The notes beneath the pieces are model-generated. The model worked only from the letters and a program-made list of their open reading frames with translations, was not told where the DNA came from and did not search any database. The position numbers and the translations under genes were made by a program. From positions 90,511 through 154,510 of the forward strand of contig JANXTZ010000015.1 in assembly GCA_025352125.1 (NCBI GenBank): a stretch of 64,000 bases of DNA, given 5' to 3'. This DNA comes from Deinococcales bacterium. Lineage in GTDB: Bacteria; Deinococcota; Deinococci; Deinococcales; JAAFIG01. Below, in pieces: positions 41,060 to 50,315 of this stretch. Positions within the stretch are counted from its first letter, which is position 1. Each line of letters begins with the position of its first letter.

Positions 41060-42496
41060 ATGCAAAAACGATTGATCGCCGCCGTGCTGCTCACCCTGGG
41101 TTTGGTGACGGTCATGGCACAATCCGAACTCACGAGTGTGCAACTCGAGGCGAGCGCTTGGGTCAAAGCCAACGCCATTCCAATCACATCCTTAAACGCC
41201 GAATCTGGACTCGATGACCTCGAGCCAGTCAAAACGTTGGTTGGTGACGCCAAAATCTTGGCGCTCGGAGAAGCCACGCACGGCACGAGTGAATTTTTTA
41301 AACTCAAACACCGAATGCTCGAGTACCTGGTGAAAAAACAAGGTTTTACGGTGTTTGCCATTGAAGGCAGTTGGGCGAGCGCCTTCGAGATCAACAAATA
41401 CGTCATGGGCGGTAATGATTCTATTGCCTCGCCTCGCTCGGACAAGGGAGGCAACGCTCGAGATTTGCTGAACAAGTACGCCCGAGTGATGTGGCCATGG
41501 CGTGTGACCGAAGTGCTGGATTTGATCGAATGGATGCGGGTGTATAACGCTCAGTCCGACACCGCCATCAAAGTGCAATTCACGGGTTTTGACATGCAAG
41601 AACCCGTTCCAGCCGTGGATTGGCTGAGCGATTACCTGGAACGTGCGGGTTCAGATCAGCTTGCTCGAGTGGAGGATTTGCTGGGCTGCATTCGGTTTTC
41701 GCTGAACAATATTCTGGCAGTTTCACGTTACACCAGCGCCAGTGTTCAAGGCGCTCGAACCTGCGAGAACAACATTGGTATCGTCAAAAAAATCCTCGAC
41801 AACCGCCGCAAAACGTTTGAGCCAAAACTTGGCACGCTCGAGTTTAATCAGGCTTTGCAAATGCAAAAAGTGCTCGGGCAAGCCAGTGCGTATTACACCG
41901 CCAGATTCATCATGGGCGACTTGTTTGGTGCTGTGGTCATGCGCGACGAATTCATGACGCAAAACGTGGCATGGCTTGCCAAAAACTCTGGACAAAATGC
42001 CAAACTTGTGCTCTGGGCGCACAACGGACACGTGACCTTCAACCCCAACATGTCGCTGGGTTGGAAACCGATGGGCGCACGCCTGAAAGAGCGTTTCGGC
42101 TCGAGTTACAAAGTCTTCGGTTTCTCGTTTTACACGGGCGATTTTTACGCACAATTGCTCGACTCGAGCGACCCAACACGCACCCTCGCTGCAGCCGTAC
42201 TCGGACTGGCAGCCAACCCCAGCATCAACCGCGTGCCAGTACCAGTCGAAAACAGTTACGAAACAGTTTTCCACGCCACAGGAATGCCGATGTTTATTCT
42301 TGGTACACAGCCTCAAAATGACAGCTCGAGCGGTGCAAAATGGTTGCAAGGACCGCACAGGCTGTACCTCGTGCCGCAAAACCTGCCCCCCTTCAAAACC
42401 CCGCCGCCCGATTGGATCAGTTACGACTCGAGGATCGGACAAGATTTTGACGCGGTGATTTATGTGGATCAGACGCATCCGAGCACGCCGTTGTAA
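41060..42496 (+). CDS. Erythromycin esterase family protein
   Basis: Exported protein of 478 residues with signal peptide MQKRLIAAVLLTLGLVTVMAQ. The family core is LALGEATHGTSEFFKLKHRMLEYLV near residue 70 with the catalytic His and Glu, then FAIEGSWASAFEINKYV, VQFTGFDMQ and LVLWAHNGHVTFNP. Members include macrolide esterases, but many are succinoglycan-biosynthesis-type proteins of unknown substrate, so resistance is not implied. CTGGAG lies six bases before the ATG. The last 280 bases have a decayed copy at 3330-3615. Confidence 0.87.
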   Translation: MQKRLIAAVLLTLGLVTVMAQSELTSVQLEASAWVKANAIPITSLNAESGLDDLEPVKTLVGDAKILALGEATHGTSEFFKLKHRMLEYLVKKQGFTVFAIEGSWASAFEINKYVMGGNDSIASPRSDKGGNARDLLNKYARVMWPWRVTEVLDLIEWMRVYNAQSDTAIKVQFTGFDMQEPVPAVDWLSDYLERAGSDQLARVEDLLGCIRFSLNNILAVSRYTSASVQGARTCENNIGIVKKILDNRRKTFEPKLGTLEFNQALQMQKVLGQASAYYTARFIMGDLFGAVVMRDEFMTQNVAWLAKNSGQNAKLVLWAHNGHVTFNPNMSLGWKPMGARLKERFGSSYKVFGFSFYTGDFYAQLLDSSDPTRTLAAAVLGLAANPSINRVPVPVENSYETVFHATGMPMFILGTQPQNDSSSGAKWLQGPHRLYLVPQNLPPFKTPPPDWISYDSRIGQDFDAVIYVDQTHPSTPL

Positions 42497-42856
42497 GGGT
42501 TTCTCGAGTTAGGGTATTGCAATAACGGTTGGTCAAAACGTTTTCAAGTTTTACAACAAACTTGTTAATACTCTCAGGCGACAGGACGCTGGGCTTCTGG
42601 TCAGAATTTTCCAGCACAATTTGAGATTGGATTGCCTGCAACTCAAGCCGAAATCGTTGCGCTTGGAAATGACTTTGGGATTGCGTTGTCAAAGAGTTTG
42701 AACGAGATACCAACAACATTATTCTGCCAATGTTGTTATCGGGTGGCTACTTTTAAACGAAACGCGAACGTCAAGACCCGAGGCTTTTCAACGTCTTTGA
42801 TATCAGCAATACCAAAGAGGCGCAAAGTTTGCGCCTCTTTTCAAACTTCGATCAAC
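42497..42856. other. Gene-free interval between the ere-like gene and nuoN
   Basis: 360 bases with no gene I can support. An open frame on the plus strand (42632-42943) runs into nuoN antisense and has no recognisable product, though its first part could be a decayed coding remnant. The nuo terminator lies at its right end. Confidence 0.5.
42814..42840 (-). terminator. Terminator downstream of nuoN
   Basis: 10-bp stem AAAGAGGCGC with GCGCCTCTTT, extendable by three A-T pairs, and a short loop. It ends 16 bases beyond the nuoN stop and marks the end of the nuo operon. Confidence 0.7.
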
Positions 42857-44284
42857 TTACTTTTTTACAAGCTCGAGCAAACCATACACCGCGTTCGGCA
42901 CAAGCCCAAGAATCAACACTCCAGCCGCGCAAACCACCAGTAAAACCCTGGTTGAACGTCCACTGAAATCTGGCAGCACGGTCACTCGAGGACGGAAGTA
43001 CATCAGACCGATTGGGCGCAAGTAATACGCCAGTGAAACCGCACTGGTCAGCGCCGCCAGAATCACCAAGCCATAATAACCACTGCTGGCGGCGGCAGAA
43101 AAAATCAGGTACTTGCCGATAAAGCCACCCAATGGCGGAATGCCAGCGAGTGACAGCAAGAAGAACGTCAGGGTCGCCGCCAGCAAAGGCTTGCTGCTGC
43201 CAAGTCCTGCCAGGCTCTCAATCTCGAGTCCGTCATCGTCTTTGGAAAGCACGTTTAAGACTGCGAAAGCGCCAGCGTTCATGAGGGTGTAAATGCCAAG
43301 GTAGTACAGGGCGCTCGAGAAACCCTGGCTTGGACTTGCGAGCACCGCTAGCCCGACGTATCCCGCGTGGGCGACGCTCGAGTATGCCAGCATTCGTTTG
43401 AGATTGCTTTGACGCAGGGCGGCGAGGTTGCCGATCATTAAAGTTAAAGCAATTAAGAATTGCAGTGGCGTTTGCCAGCCCGAAACGTTTTGCAATGCCA
43501 GCCCGAAAATATGCAGGAAACCGGCGAAAGCGGCGGCTTTCACGGCAACGCTCATAAATTGCGTGACCACGGTTGGAGCGCCCGTGTAAACATCTGGCGT
43601 CCACTGATGAAACGGTGCCATGGCAACTTTAAAACCAAAACCGATCAAAATAAACAACGCACCCACTGCGGCGATGCTCGAGTTTTTAAATTCTGGTGAA
43701 AGGACGGCTGTATTGATCGCCTCGAGTCCGAATTTGCCCGTCGCACCGAACACCAGCGCAATCCCAAAAATCAATATGGCACTGGCGAACCCCCCGAGCA
43801 GGAAGTATTTCATACCCGCCTCTTCGCTTTTGGCGGTTTCCTGGAAGCTCGAGAGGACGTACACGCCAAGGCTCATGACTTCAAAACCGATCAGCAGCAC
43901 GATCAGGTCGTGGGCGCTTGCCAGCAACATTGTGCCTGAGACGGCGTACAACAAAATTGCGAAGAATTCGGCTTGCATCGTGCCGCCGCGCTTGGCAACA
44001 TCCACGCTCGAGATGACGGCGATCAGAGCGCCAACAATCAGCACAATGCCAAACCCGAGCGCGAAATTGTCGCTTCGGTACGCGCCGTAGAAGCTCGAGA
44101 GGTTTGTGTTCCACAAACCAATACTGGCAGCCAGAGCCACCAGAAGTCCGACGGCTGAAAGTCCAGCTATCGCTTTTCTCGAGACGTAAAACGGCAGAAT
44201 GGTGGCGAAAACGGCGGTCAGCAAAACCGTGATGAACGGCAGCATCGAGTAGTAATTGACATCAGGTGCAACGAAGTTCATCAC
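42857..44284 (-). CDS. nuoN: NADH-quinone oxidoreductase subunit N
   Basis: Antiporter-like proton-pumping membrane subunit of complex I (Thermus Nqo14), 475 residues with about 13-14 helices. The family signature is in VKAAAFAGFLHIFG, preceded by FKVAMAPFHQWTPDVYTGAPT with the conserved Lys and the DVYTGAPT loop. The start overlaps the nuoM stop by four bases. Last gene of the operon. Confidence 0.96.
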   Translation of the reverse strand: MMNFVAPDVNYYSMLPFITVLLTAVFATILPFYVSRKAIAGLSAVGLLVALAASIGLWNTNLSSFYGAYRSDNFALGFGIVLIVGALIAVISSVDVAKRGGTMQAEFFAILLYAVSGTMLLASAHDLIVLLIGFEVMSLGVYVLSSFQETAKSEEAGMKYFLLGGFASAILIFGIALVFGATGKFGLEAINTAVLSPEFKNSSIAAVGALFILIGFGFKVAMAPFHQWTPDVYTGAPTVVTQFMSVAVKAAAFAGFLHIFGLALQNVSGWQTPLQFLIALTLMIGNLAALRQSNLKRMLAYSSVAHAGYVGLAVLASPSQGFSSALYYLGIYTLMNAGAFAVLNVLSKDDDGLEIESLAGLGSSKPLLAATLTFFLLSLAGIPPLGGFIGKYLIFSAAASSGYYGLVILAALTSAVSLAYYLRPIGLMYFRPRVTVLPDFSGRSTRVLLVVCAAGVLILGLVPNAVYGLLELVKK

Positions 44285-45744
44285 TTACCCCCCAAAAGTC
44301 CAGCGACGGCTTGAACGCTAGGCTCGAGCAGTTTTAACGCAGAACCCGAGAACACGCCAAAGAACACGGTGACTGCCAGAATCGGTACGAGCACAAACCA
44401 ATCCCTGGCATTTAATTCTGGGATTGTTGTTGTGGTTTCCTCGAGCCAGGTGCGTTGATACGCGGTCAGGGCGAAGGCGGCGGAAGCGATCACAGTTGAG
44501 ACTGCCAGCGCGGTTGCCCAAGGGTTGGCTTGGTACGCGCCCAGAAACACGCTGAACTCGCCGATAAAACCTGCCAAACCAGGCACGCCGATACTGGCAA
44601 ACCACAGCACCAGCGCCACACCCGCGAAGGCTGGGGCACTGGCGGCAAGACCGCGAACATGCCCAATCTCGAGGGCTTGCGAGGTGGTTTTTTCGTTTTG
44701 GACATCTTTATTGAGGCGTTCCTCGAGCATTCCAACAATCAAAAACAGTGCGCTCGAGTAAACCCCTTGGAAGGCAAGCAAGAACAACGCGCCAGCCATG
44801 CCGATGGGATTGAGGCTGAACATACCAAGGGCAACCAATCCCATGTGCGACAAACCAGCATACGCCAGTAAACGCTTGAAGTCCTTGCTCGAGAAAGCGA
44901 TCCAAGCGCCGTACAGTGCGGTGAAGGCAGCCAAGAACATGAAAACCCATTGCAAGTTTTGCGCGGCGGCAGGAAACAGTGGCAGGGCGAACCTGAACAG
45001 ACCGTAACCACCAACTTTGTACAGCGTTCCCATGACATCCGCAACACCAGAAGAATGGTTCTCGGCGTGAAAGTCTGGCAACCAGTTGTGAAGCGGAAAC
45101 AACGGCAGTTTGACAGCGAATGCCGCCACAAAACCCAAGAACAACCAAGTCTGAGTCTCGAGGTCAAGCTGCGAGGTGCGTCCGAATAACTCGAGGAAGT
45201 CAAAGCTTGGCGAGTTAGAGTAAAGTTTGGTGGCAATGATACTGACGAGCATTAAAAGACCGCCGAAAATCGTGTAAAGCGCCATTTTCGTTAATGCGCG
45301 AACCCGATTTTTGCGCCCGTACAAGCCAAGCATAAACAGGCTTGGCACAAGGGTCGCCTCGAAGAAGACGTAAAACAAAATCAAATCCCTGGCAGCAAAA
45401 ATGCCCAACAAACCCGTCAGCATCGCCAGCGCGAGAGGGTACATGCCCTCGGCTTGCTGGCTGTCTTTGCGGTTTGAGAAGTAAATTAAAGTGATCGAGG
45501 TCATGAGGGTGGCGACGAGTGCCAGCAGCAAACTTGGACCATCGAAGGTCACGCTGTAAAAGATACCAGCGCCAGGAATCCAAGGGGTGCGGTACACGGT
45601 GTCAATCTTGGCAATCCAAACCACGGCGGTCAGTGCGAACGAAGCCAGCGCCGCAAAAATCGAGATTGAAGCTCGAGCTTGACCGCGCAAAAAAAGCCCA
45701 ATCAGCGCGAACAGAAGCGGGATAAAAATGATCAGGTGAATCAT
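44281..45744 (-). CDS. nuoM: NADH-quinone oxidoreductase subunit M
   Basis: Second antiporter-like membrane subunit (Nqo13), 487 residues. Typical blocks: FFEATLVPSLFMLGLYG with the channel Glu, FAVKLPLFPLHNWLPDFHAE, and a Lys-containing broken helix around GGYGLFRFALPLFP. The ATG overlaps the nuoL stop. Pumps protons as quinone is reduced. Confidence 0.96.
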   Translation of the reverse strand: MIHLIIFIPLLFALIGLFLRGQARASISIFAALASFALTAVVWIAKIDTVYRTPWIPGAGIFYSVTFDGPSLLLALVATLMTSITLIYFSNRKDSQQAEGMYPLALAMLTGLLGIFAARDLILFYVFFEATLVPSLFMLGLYGRKNRVRALTKMALYTIFGGLLMLVSIIATKLYSNSPSFDFLELFGRTSQLDLETQTWLFLGFVAAFAVKLPLFPLHNWLPDFHAENHSSGVADVMGTLYKVGGYGLFRFALPLFPAAAQNLQWVFMFLAAFTALYGAWIAFSSKDFKRLLAYAGLSHMGLVALGMFSLNPIGMAGALFLLAFQGVYSSALFLIVGMLEERLNKDVQNEKTTSQALEIGHVRGLAASAPAFAGVALVLWFASIGVPGLAGFIGEFSVFLGAYQANPWATALAVSTVIASAAFALTAYQRTWLEETTTTIPELNARDWFVLVPILAVTVFFGVFSGSALKLLEPSVQAVAGLLGGK

Positions 45745-47720
45745 GCGAAGCTCCTTAACGCCAAGTACCCAACCAGAATCGCCGTGCCGAGCAGCACCGC
45801 AATCGCGTAAGCCCGCACAAAACCAGACTGCCAGACGCTGAGGCTCGCACCTGCCTCGGCGGTACCGTTTGCCAGCGCACCAATGCCACGATCCAAACCG
45901 TGCGTGTCGGCAAGCTCGAGTTGTTCAGAAATAAATTTTGCAGGGGCAGAAACCGCAATGTCATAGGTTTGATCCACAAACAAGGCTTTGCGTGAGGCAT
46001 TACCGAATCGTGTGGCAATCCAACCCGCGCTGTTCACACCATCTCTGGCTATAATCCATCTCGAGAAGAGGATGCCACCAACGGCTGCGGCAAGCGCCAG
46101 TGCGATCAAGATCAATTCGCCCCAAAGTGGAATTTCATGAAAACCAAGCGCGTTCGGTGCGGCTTCCTCGAGAAAACCTTCGAGCCAGTTGACGTTTTTA
46201 CCCAAGAAGTGCGGGAGACCGATAAAGCCACCGACCACACTGAGCGCCGCCAGAATCCAGAGCGGTACAGTCATGACGCTCGAGCTTTCGTGCGGGTGCG
46301 CGTGACCACGGTACGTTCCCAAGAAAACCAGGCTGTACCAACGCCACATGTACCCAGCCGTTAAAAATGCCACGATCAAACCAATCGCCCAAATCGCGTA
46401 ACCGCTAAAATCTCCACCAAATGGCGAGGTGAATACGCTCGAGAGAATCGCGTCTTTGCTGAAAAAACCAGCCAGCGGAATGATGCCCGCAATTGCCAGT
46501 GTGCCAATCAGCGAGACGATATGCGTGGTTGGAAGTTTTTCACGCAAGCCACCCATTTGACGAACGTCTTGTTCACCGCCAACAGCATGAATCACGCTGC
46601 CTGATGATAGGAATAAAAGCGCCTTGAAGAAAGCGTGGGTTGCCACGTGGAAGATACCGACCCAGTACGCGCCAGAACCCACCGCAATAAACATGTACCC
46701 GAGTTGCGAAACTGTGGAGTACGCCAGAATTTTCTTGATGTCAGTTTGCGCGATTGCGGAAAGTGCGCCGTAAACGGCGGTAAGTGCGCCAATCCACATC
46801 ACCCAACTCGAGGCTCCTGGGGCGTTGGCGAAAATGCCGTGCGAACGTGCGACCAAATACACGCCAGCCGTGACCATCGTGGCGGCGTGAATTAAAGCTG
46901 AAACAGGGGTTGGACCCGCCATGGCGTCGGGAAGCCAAGTTGAGAGCGGCAATTGAGCACTTTTACCAGCCGCGCCCAGCAATAAAAACAACGCGGCAAG
47001 CTCGAGCGGCGGTGAACCAAACGCGATGCCCGTGCTGATGGTCGTGACGTTCGGAATGACCACACTGCCGAAACTCGAGTTGATCTCGTGAATGTTGAGC
47101 GTGTGAAAGGTCATGAACAGCAAGAACATGCCGAGCATCAAGAAGGCGTCACCAATTCGGTTGACGATAAAGGCTTTACGCGCCGCATCAGAATTTTTGA
47201 CATCGGTGTACCAAAAACCGATCAGCAGGTAGGACGCGACACCCACGCCCTCCCAGCCGATAAACAAAACAGGATAAGAATCAGCAAGCACCAAAATCAG
47301 CATCATGGCAATAAAGAAATTGAGATACGCAAAAAACCTCGAGAAACCCTTGTCGCCGTGCATGTACCCAATCGCAAAGACATGAATTAAAAAACCAATG
47401 CCCGTGATGATTAAGGTCATGATGCTCGAGAGGTGATCGAGCGCGAAACCAAATTGCAAGGGTTTGCTGACCAAAACGCCTTTGGCATCGGAAACCCACA
47501 TCGGCAGGAAATCCCAACGCAGCGTGTTTAAAAGTGGTTCTTTCATGGGCGAAACCTGCACGAAACCAACCACCGCCAGCACGAATGATAAAAACACCAA
47601 ACTTGAGGCAAGGATGCCAGGGGTGGGTTCTTTCATGTTCTTGCCCCAGACGATCAGCACCAACCAACCCAGCAATGGCAGCACGGGCATTAAAGCGAAA
47701 AGATTATGATTGAAGTCCAC
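45741..47720 (-). CDS. nuoL: NADH-quinone oxidoreductase subunit L
   Basis: Largest antiporter-like subunit (Nqo12), 659 residues with about 16 helices including the C-terminal lateral helix. Hallmarks: GWEGVGVASYLLIGFWY, GKSAQLPLSTWLPDAMAGPTPVSALIHAATMV split over residues 230-262, and HAFFKALLFLSSGSVIHA. It is at the distal end of the membrane arm. Confidence 0.97.
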   Translation of the reverse strand: MDFNHNLFALMPVLPLLGWLVLIVWGKNMKEPTPGILASSLVFLSFVLAVVGFVQVSPMKEPLLNTLRWDFLPMWVSDAKGVLVSKPLQFGFALDHLSSIMTLIITGIGFLIHVFAIGYMHGDKGFSRFFAYLNFFIAMMLILVLADSYPVLFIGWEGVGVASYLLIGFWYTDVKNSDAARKAFIVNRIGDAFLMLGMFLLFMTFHTLNIHEINSSFGSVVIPNVTTISTGIAFGSPPLELAALFLLLGAAGKSAQLPLSTWLPDAMAGPTPVSALIHAATMVTAGVYLVARSHGIFANAPGASSWVMWIGALTAVYGALSAIAQTDIKKILAYSTVSQLGYMFIAVGSGAYWVGIFHVATHAFFKALLFLSSGSVIHAVGGEQDVRQMGGLREKLPTTHIVSLIGTLAIAGIIPLAGFFSKDAILSSVFTSPFGGDFSGYAIWAIGLIVAFLTAGYMWRWYSLVFLGTYRGHAHPHESSSVMTVPLWILAALSVVGGFIGLPHFLGKNVNWLEGFLEEAAPNALGFHEIPLWGELILIALALAAAVGGILFSRWIIARDGVNSAGWIATRFGNASRKALFVDQTYDIAVSAPAKFISEQLELADTHGLDRGIGALANGTAEAGASLSVWQSGFVRAYAIAVLLGTAILVGYLALRSFA

Positions 47721-47722
47721 AA

Positions 47723-48025
47723 TTATCCTTTGAGGCTCGAGAGCACATCCACATTCGTGGTCGGACGCTTCTTGAATATCGCCACGATGATGCCCAGACC
47801 AATTGCCACCTCGGCAGCCGCCAGGGTCAAAATAATGAACACCGCACTCTGTGCCAGCAGATCACCCCAGGCTCGAGAGAACGCCACCAACGCCAGATTC
47901 GCGGCGTTCAGCATCAACTCGACGCACAAGAACATCTGAATCGCAGAGCGGCGCGTGAGAAAACCAACCGCGCCAATTGAAAATAAAATCGCGGCAAGCG
48001 CAATGTAATACTGCGTTTCAACCAT
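47723..48025 (-). CDS. nuoK: NADH-quinone oxidoreductase subunit K
   Basis: Three-helix membrane subunit (Nqo11), 100 residues, the usual length. Conserved membrane Glu residues appear in FLCVELMLNAANLALVAF and LTLAAAEVAIGLGI. It starts immediately after the nuoJ stop. Confidence 0.96.
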   Translation of the reverse strand: MVETQYYIALAAILFSIGAVGFLTRRSAIQMFLCVELMLNAANLALVAFSRAWGDLLAQSAVFIILTLAAAEVAIGLGIIVAIFKKRPTTNVDVLSSLKG

Positions 48026-48613
48026 TCAAGCCACCACCTTTGCAGGATTACTCGAGGTTTCGTCGCTATAAGCATTGTCGGTGGCGTGTTCAGAGGTTGT
48101 CTCGAGCGCCTCGTTGTGCGCAGGTTGACGGTGCACCAGTGACACCGCACCGATTGCCGCAATCAGCAGCAAAATGCTGACCGCTTCAAACGGCAGCAAG
48201 AACTTGGTGAATAACGTCTCACCAATTGCACCAGGCGTACCGCCTTGAAGGGCTGCGGTTGCCGTCTCGAGGTTCTTGGGGGCTTTGAATTGAAAGGCTG
48301 TGAACGCGAGTGCCGCCGCCAGAACAATACCGCCCGCAATCGCCACGGGTTGAACCCACGGCAGTGGGTCAGCGCCCGACATTTGCGACTCGTTAAGCAG
48401 CATAATCACGAACAAAAACAAGACCATGATCGCACCCGCGTACACCATCACTTGCACCGACGCGAGAAACTGCGCGTGCAAGGTCACGTACATCATCGCC
48501 AGCGTCAACAACGTACCCACAAGCGACAGCGCCGAGTAAATACCACTCTTAAACGAAATCGTGCCAATCGCCCCAGCAATCGCCAACACCGCCAAAATCA
48601 CAAAAACCACCAT
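48026..48613 (-). CDS. nuoJ: NADH-quinone oxidoreductase subunit J
   Basis: Membrane subunit (Nqo10), 195 residues with five helices. VQVMVYAGAIMVLFLFVIMLL is the conserved third helix with the pi-bulge Tyr/Gly. The C-terminal 30 residues are hydrophilic and rich in Thr, Ser and His, longer than in many homologues. The start overlaps the nuoI stop by one base. Confidence 0.95.
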   Translation of the reverse strand: MVVFVILAVLAIAGAIGTISFKSGIYSALSLVGTLLTLAMMYVTLHAQFLASVQVMVYAGAIMVLFLFVIMLLNESQMSGADPLPWVQPVAIAGGIVLAAALAFTAFQFKAPKNLETATAALQGGTPGAIGETLFTKFLLPFEAVSILLLIAAIGAVSLVHRQPAHNEALETTSEHATDNAYSDETSSNPAKVVA

Positions 48614-49227
48614 CAGCGTTTCACCTCATTTAACTCGAGGTTCGGTTTCACGCCCACACCAGACCCTGGAATGGTTGCCACGCTGCTCGAGCGATTCTTG
48701 TTCGCATTGATGGCTTCCTCGACCTCACGGCGCGGTGTGACCACAAAACCGCGTTTGACGGGCTTGGTGTTCTTCGCAGCCTCACGACGTTGCGGCTTGC
48801 TGCCCTCGACACCCACGATCATGTCCTCTTTGCCGTACACCATGTCACGCGTTTTGTAATCTGCCATTTCGAATTCATTGCCCAAAATGACCGCACCCGT
48901 CGGACAAGCCTCTTCGCACATGCCGCAAAAAATGCAGCGCAACATGTTGATCTCGTAAACGCTCGCGTGACGTTCACCCGCGCTGAGGGTATTGGTTGGC
49001 GTGTTTTCAGCCGCCTCGACGTAAATCGCGTAAGCCGGACAAGCCGCCGCACAAAGCGAGCAGCCAATGCACTTCTCGAGTCCGTTCGCATGACGCGTGA
49101 GGATGTGACGACCACGGTACCGTGGTTGCAATCTGGCTGGCGTTTCGGGGTAAGACACCGTGACAGGCTTGGTGAAAAGCTTGCCCAGTGTGACCCCCAT
49201 TCCTTTGGCTATCTCGAGAACACCCAC
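48613..49227 (-). CDS. nuoI: NADH-quinone oxidoreductase subunit I
   Basis: Peripheral-arm subunit (Nqo9) with two [4Fe-4S] clusters, N6a and N6b: [18 protein letters not shown] and [18 protein letters not shown]. The 204-residue protein has a basic C-terminal extension. The GTG start at 49227 follows AGGAGGT at seven bases, and that Shine-Dalgarno lies inside a possible 20-codon ORF. Confidence 0.96.
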   Translation of the reverse strand: MGVLEIAKGMGVTLGKLFTKPVTVSYPETPARLQPRYRGRHILTRHANGLEKCIGCSLCAAACPAYAIYVEAAENTPTNTLSAGERHASVYEINMLRCIFCGMCEEACPTGAVILGNEFEMADYKTRDMVYGKEDMIVGVEGSKPQRREAAKNTKPVKRGFVVTPRREVEEAINANKNRSSSVATIPGSGVGVKPNLELNEVKR

Positions 49228-49228
49228 G

Positions 49229-49291
49229 TTAGTTACCTCCTAGGACTTTCAAAACAAGAATTATTGCAAAAATTACAAACATACCAATCAT
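49229..49291 (-). CDS. Candidate 20-residue hydrophobic peptide ahead of nuoI
   Basis: An ATG at 49291 opens 20 codons for a single hydrophobic helix ([19 protein letters not shown] plus Asn) and stops two bases before the nuoI GTG. AGGA lies four bases before the ATG. Its translation would cover the nuoI Shine-Dalgarno, so it could be a coupling leader or a small membrane peptide. Short length makes chance possible. Confidence 0.35.
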   Translation of the reverse strand: MIGMFVIFAIILVLKVLGGN

Positions 49292-49308
49292 TGTTCCTAT
49301 TATTTGAA

Positions 49309-49542
49309 TTATAAGGTAGTTTTTTGCTTTATTTCTTTCATCAAATGGAGCAATCCTCCATAAATAGCAAACGGGATCAGCCATCCTAAAATGTTCTCAA
49401 AAAGAGAACGATCTTTAATTCGTAGAATATCACCCGCCCAAGGTTCAAATCCGAAAACACAAATAGTTCCAATTGTATAAAGAAAAATTCCTTTGAGATA
49501 ACTTTCTAAAGATTTATTTGCATCTTCAAAATCAAAAATCAC
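49309..49542 (-). CDS. Small membrane protein, 77 aa
   Basis: Two predicted transmembrane segments (around GIFLYTIGTICVFGF and ILGWLIPFAIYGGLLHL) with an acidic N-terminus and a basic C-terminus. The GTG start at 49542 follows GAGGAG. It is AT-rich, has no CTCGAG site and is not a known complex I subunit, so it is probably an acquired gene in the nuoH-nuoI gap. Confidence 0.6.
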   Translation of the reverse strand: MIFDFEDANKSLESYLKGIFLYTIGTICVFGFEPWAGDILRIKDRSLFENILGWLIPFAIYGGLLHLMKEIKQKTTL

Positions 49543-49560
49543 TTTGTGTTCTCCTCAAAA

Positions 49561-49620
49561 ATTCTGTTCAATCCCTCGCCACCGCTCGAGTTTTCACGTC
49601 CACCTTCTGTTAATCTCGAG
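49561..49620 (+). repeat. Direct repeat copy 1: duplicate of the nuoH 3' end
   Basis: 60 bases matching 50256-50315 at about 53 positions. On the minus strand it still reads as the nuoH C-terminus ([11 protein letters not shown] region) and stop, but a Trp codon has become TAA, showing it is a decaying duplicate. It begins right after the stop of the retropepsin-like gene. Confidence 0.85.
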
Positions 49621-49621
49621 G

Positions 49622-50029
49622 TCATGAAGGTTCTACATTTCTGAACAGCGCAAACTCTTTGTTCTTTGAATCAAAATAAGTCACGAATTGCTCGAAAAAA
49701 TTTTGATGTCCAAATAAAATCCGAACACGGTCATTGTCAAGCCAGCAAAACGACAACGGAACATCAAGAAACGAGCCAATACTCACATCCATGACAACGG
49801 TTCGAGTTGCTCCACTGGCATTTCCACCAATTTCTGGACCTTCGAGAAAATCCTCCCAATTCAAACCCAAACGCAATCCAACACTGTATGGGAGAACATT
49901 CACTGCTGCGCCAGTATCCACCAAAACCCAAGTATCAACAGGAATACTCGAAAACTGAAGACGTACCCAAACGAGAGGCATACTCGAGCGTGGTGTGACT
50001 TGTTGATACGGGAACTTGACATAACTCAT
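49622..50029 (-). CDS. Retropepsin-like aspartic protease
   Basis: 135-residue single-domain protein. The catalytic motif is WVLVDTGAAVNVLPY near residue 33 and the second hydrophobic-Gly motif is VRILFGHQNFFEQF near residue 103, as in retropepsin folds that dimerise to form one active site. The ATG overlaps the stop of the upstream small gene by four bases (ATGA). A homologous pair lies at 54454-55085. The module lies between two copies of the nuoH 3' end. Substrate unknown. Confidence 0.8.
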   Translation of the reverse strand: MSYVKFPYQQVTPRSSMPLVWVRLQFSSIPVDTWVLVDTGAAVNVLPYSVGLRLGLNWEDFLEGPEIGGNASGATRTVVMDVSIGSFLDVPLSFCWLDNDRVRILFGHQNFFEQFVTYFDSKNKEFALFRNVEPS

Positions 50030-50238
50030 ACTTTTAGACTTTGCACCAATTCTTGAAATGGGTTGGGGGGTTCTGGTAGATCAGCAGAAACACGTAAATC
50101 AAACTTCTGACCAGCCCAACGTTCTGCTGCTTTGAAACTCAATTTCATTAAGCGATTTTTCCGAAGTGCAGCCAATAATTCATCAAGTTCTTCCTTGGAA
50201 AAATCTTGAATTTCTTCAATCATTTGCTCAACGCTCAT
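50026..50238 (-). CDS. Small helical partner of the retropepsin-like protein
   Basis: 70-residue charged helical protein. Its N-terminus MSVEQMIEEIQDFSKEELDEL shares the pattern MSxxEIVxxI--LSxxExxEL with the products at 54867 and 55072. The stop overlaps the retropepsin ATG. GGAGGTGCGTT precedes the ATG at 50238. Possible roles are antitoxin or inhibitor, adaptor, or substrate of the protease; none is shown. Confidence 0.65.
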   Translation of the reverse strand: MSVEQMIEEIQDFSKEELDELLAALRKNRLMKLSFKAAERWAGQKFDLRVSADLPEPPNPFQELVQSLKV

Positions 50239-50255
50239 AACGCACCTCCAAACCT

Positions 50256-50315
50256 ATTCTATTCAATCCCCTGCCACCGCTCGAGTTTTCACATCCACTT
50301 TCTGCCAATCTCGAG
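50256..50315 (+). repeat. Direct repeat copy 2: authentic nuoH 3' end
   Basis: In-frame partner of 49561-49620, covering the last codons and stop of nuoH and the next seven bases. The 635 bases between the copies contain exactly the small helical gene and the retropepsin-like gene. Confidence 0.85.

Noticed and set aside
41723..42478. 251-codon open frame on the minus strand
   Set aside because: Antisense to the ere-like gene, no domain and no start signal.
42497..42856. A possible tRNA or small RNA gene in this gap
   Set aside because: No cloverleaf, CCA end or conserved loop could be found; only the nuo terminator hairpin is convincing.
42632..42943. 103-codon open frame near the end of the nuo operon
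   Set aside because: It runs across the nuo terminator and into nuoN antisense. The first 60 codons could be a remnant, but nothing is recognisable.
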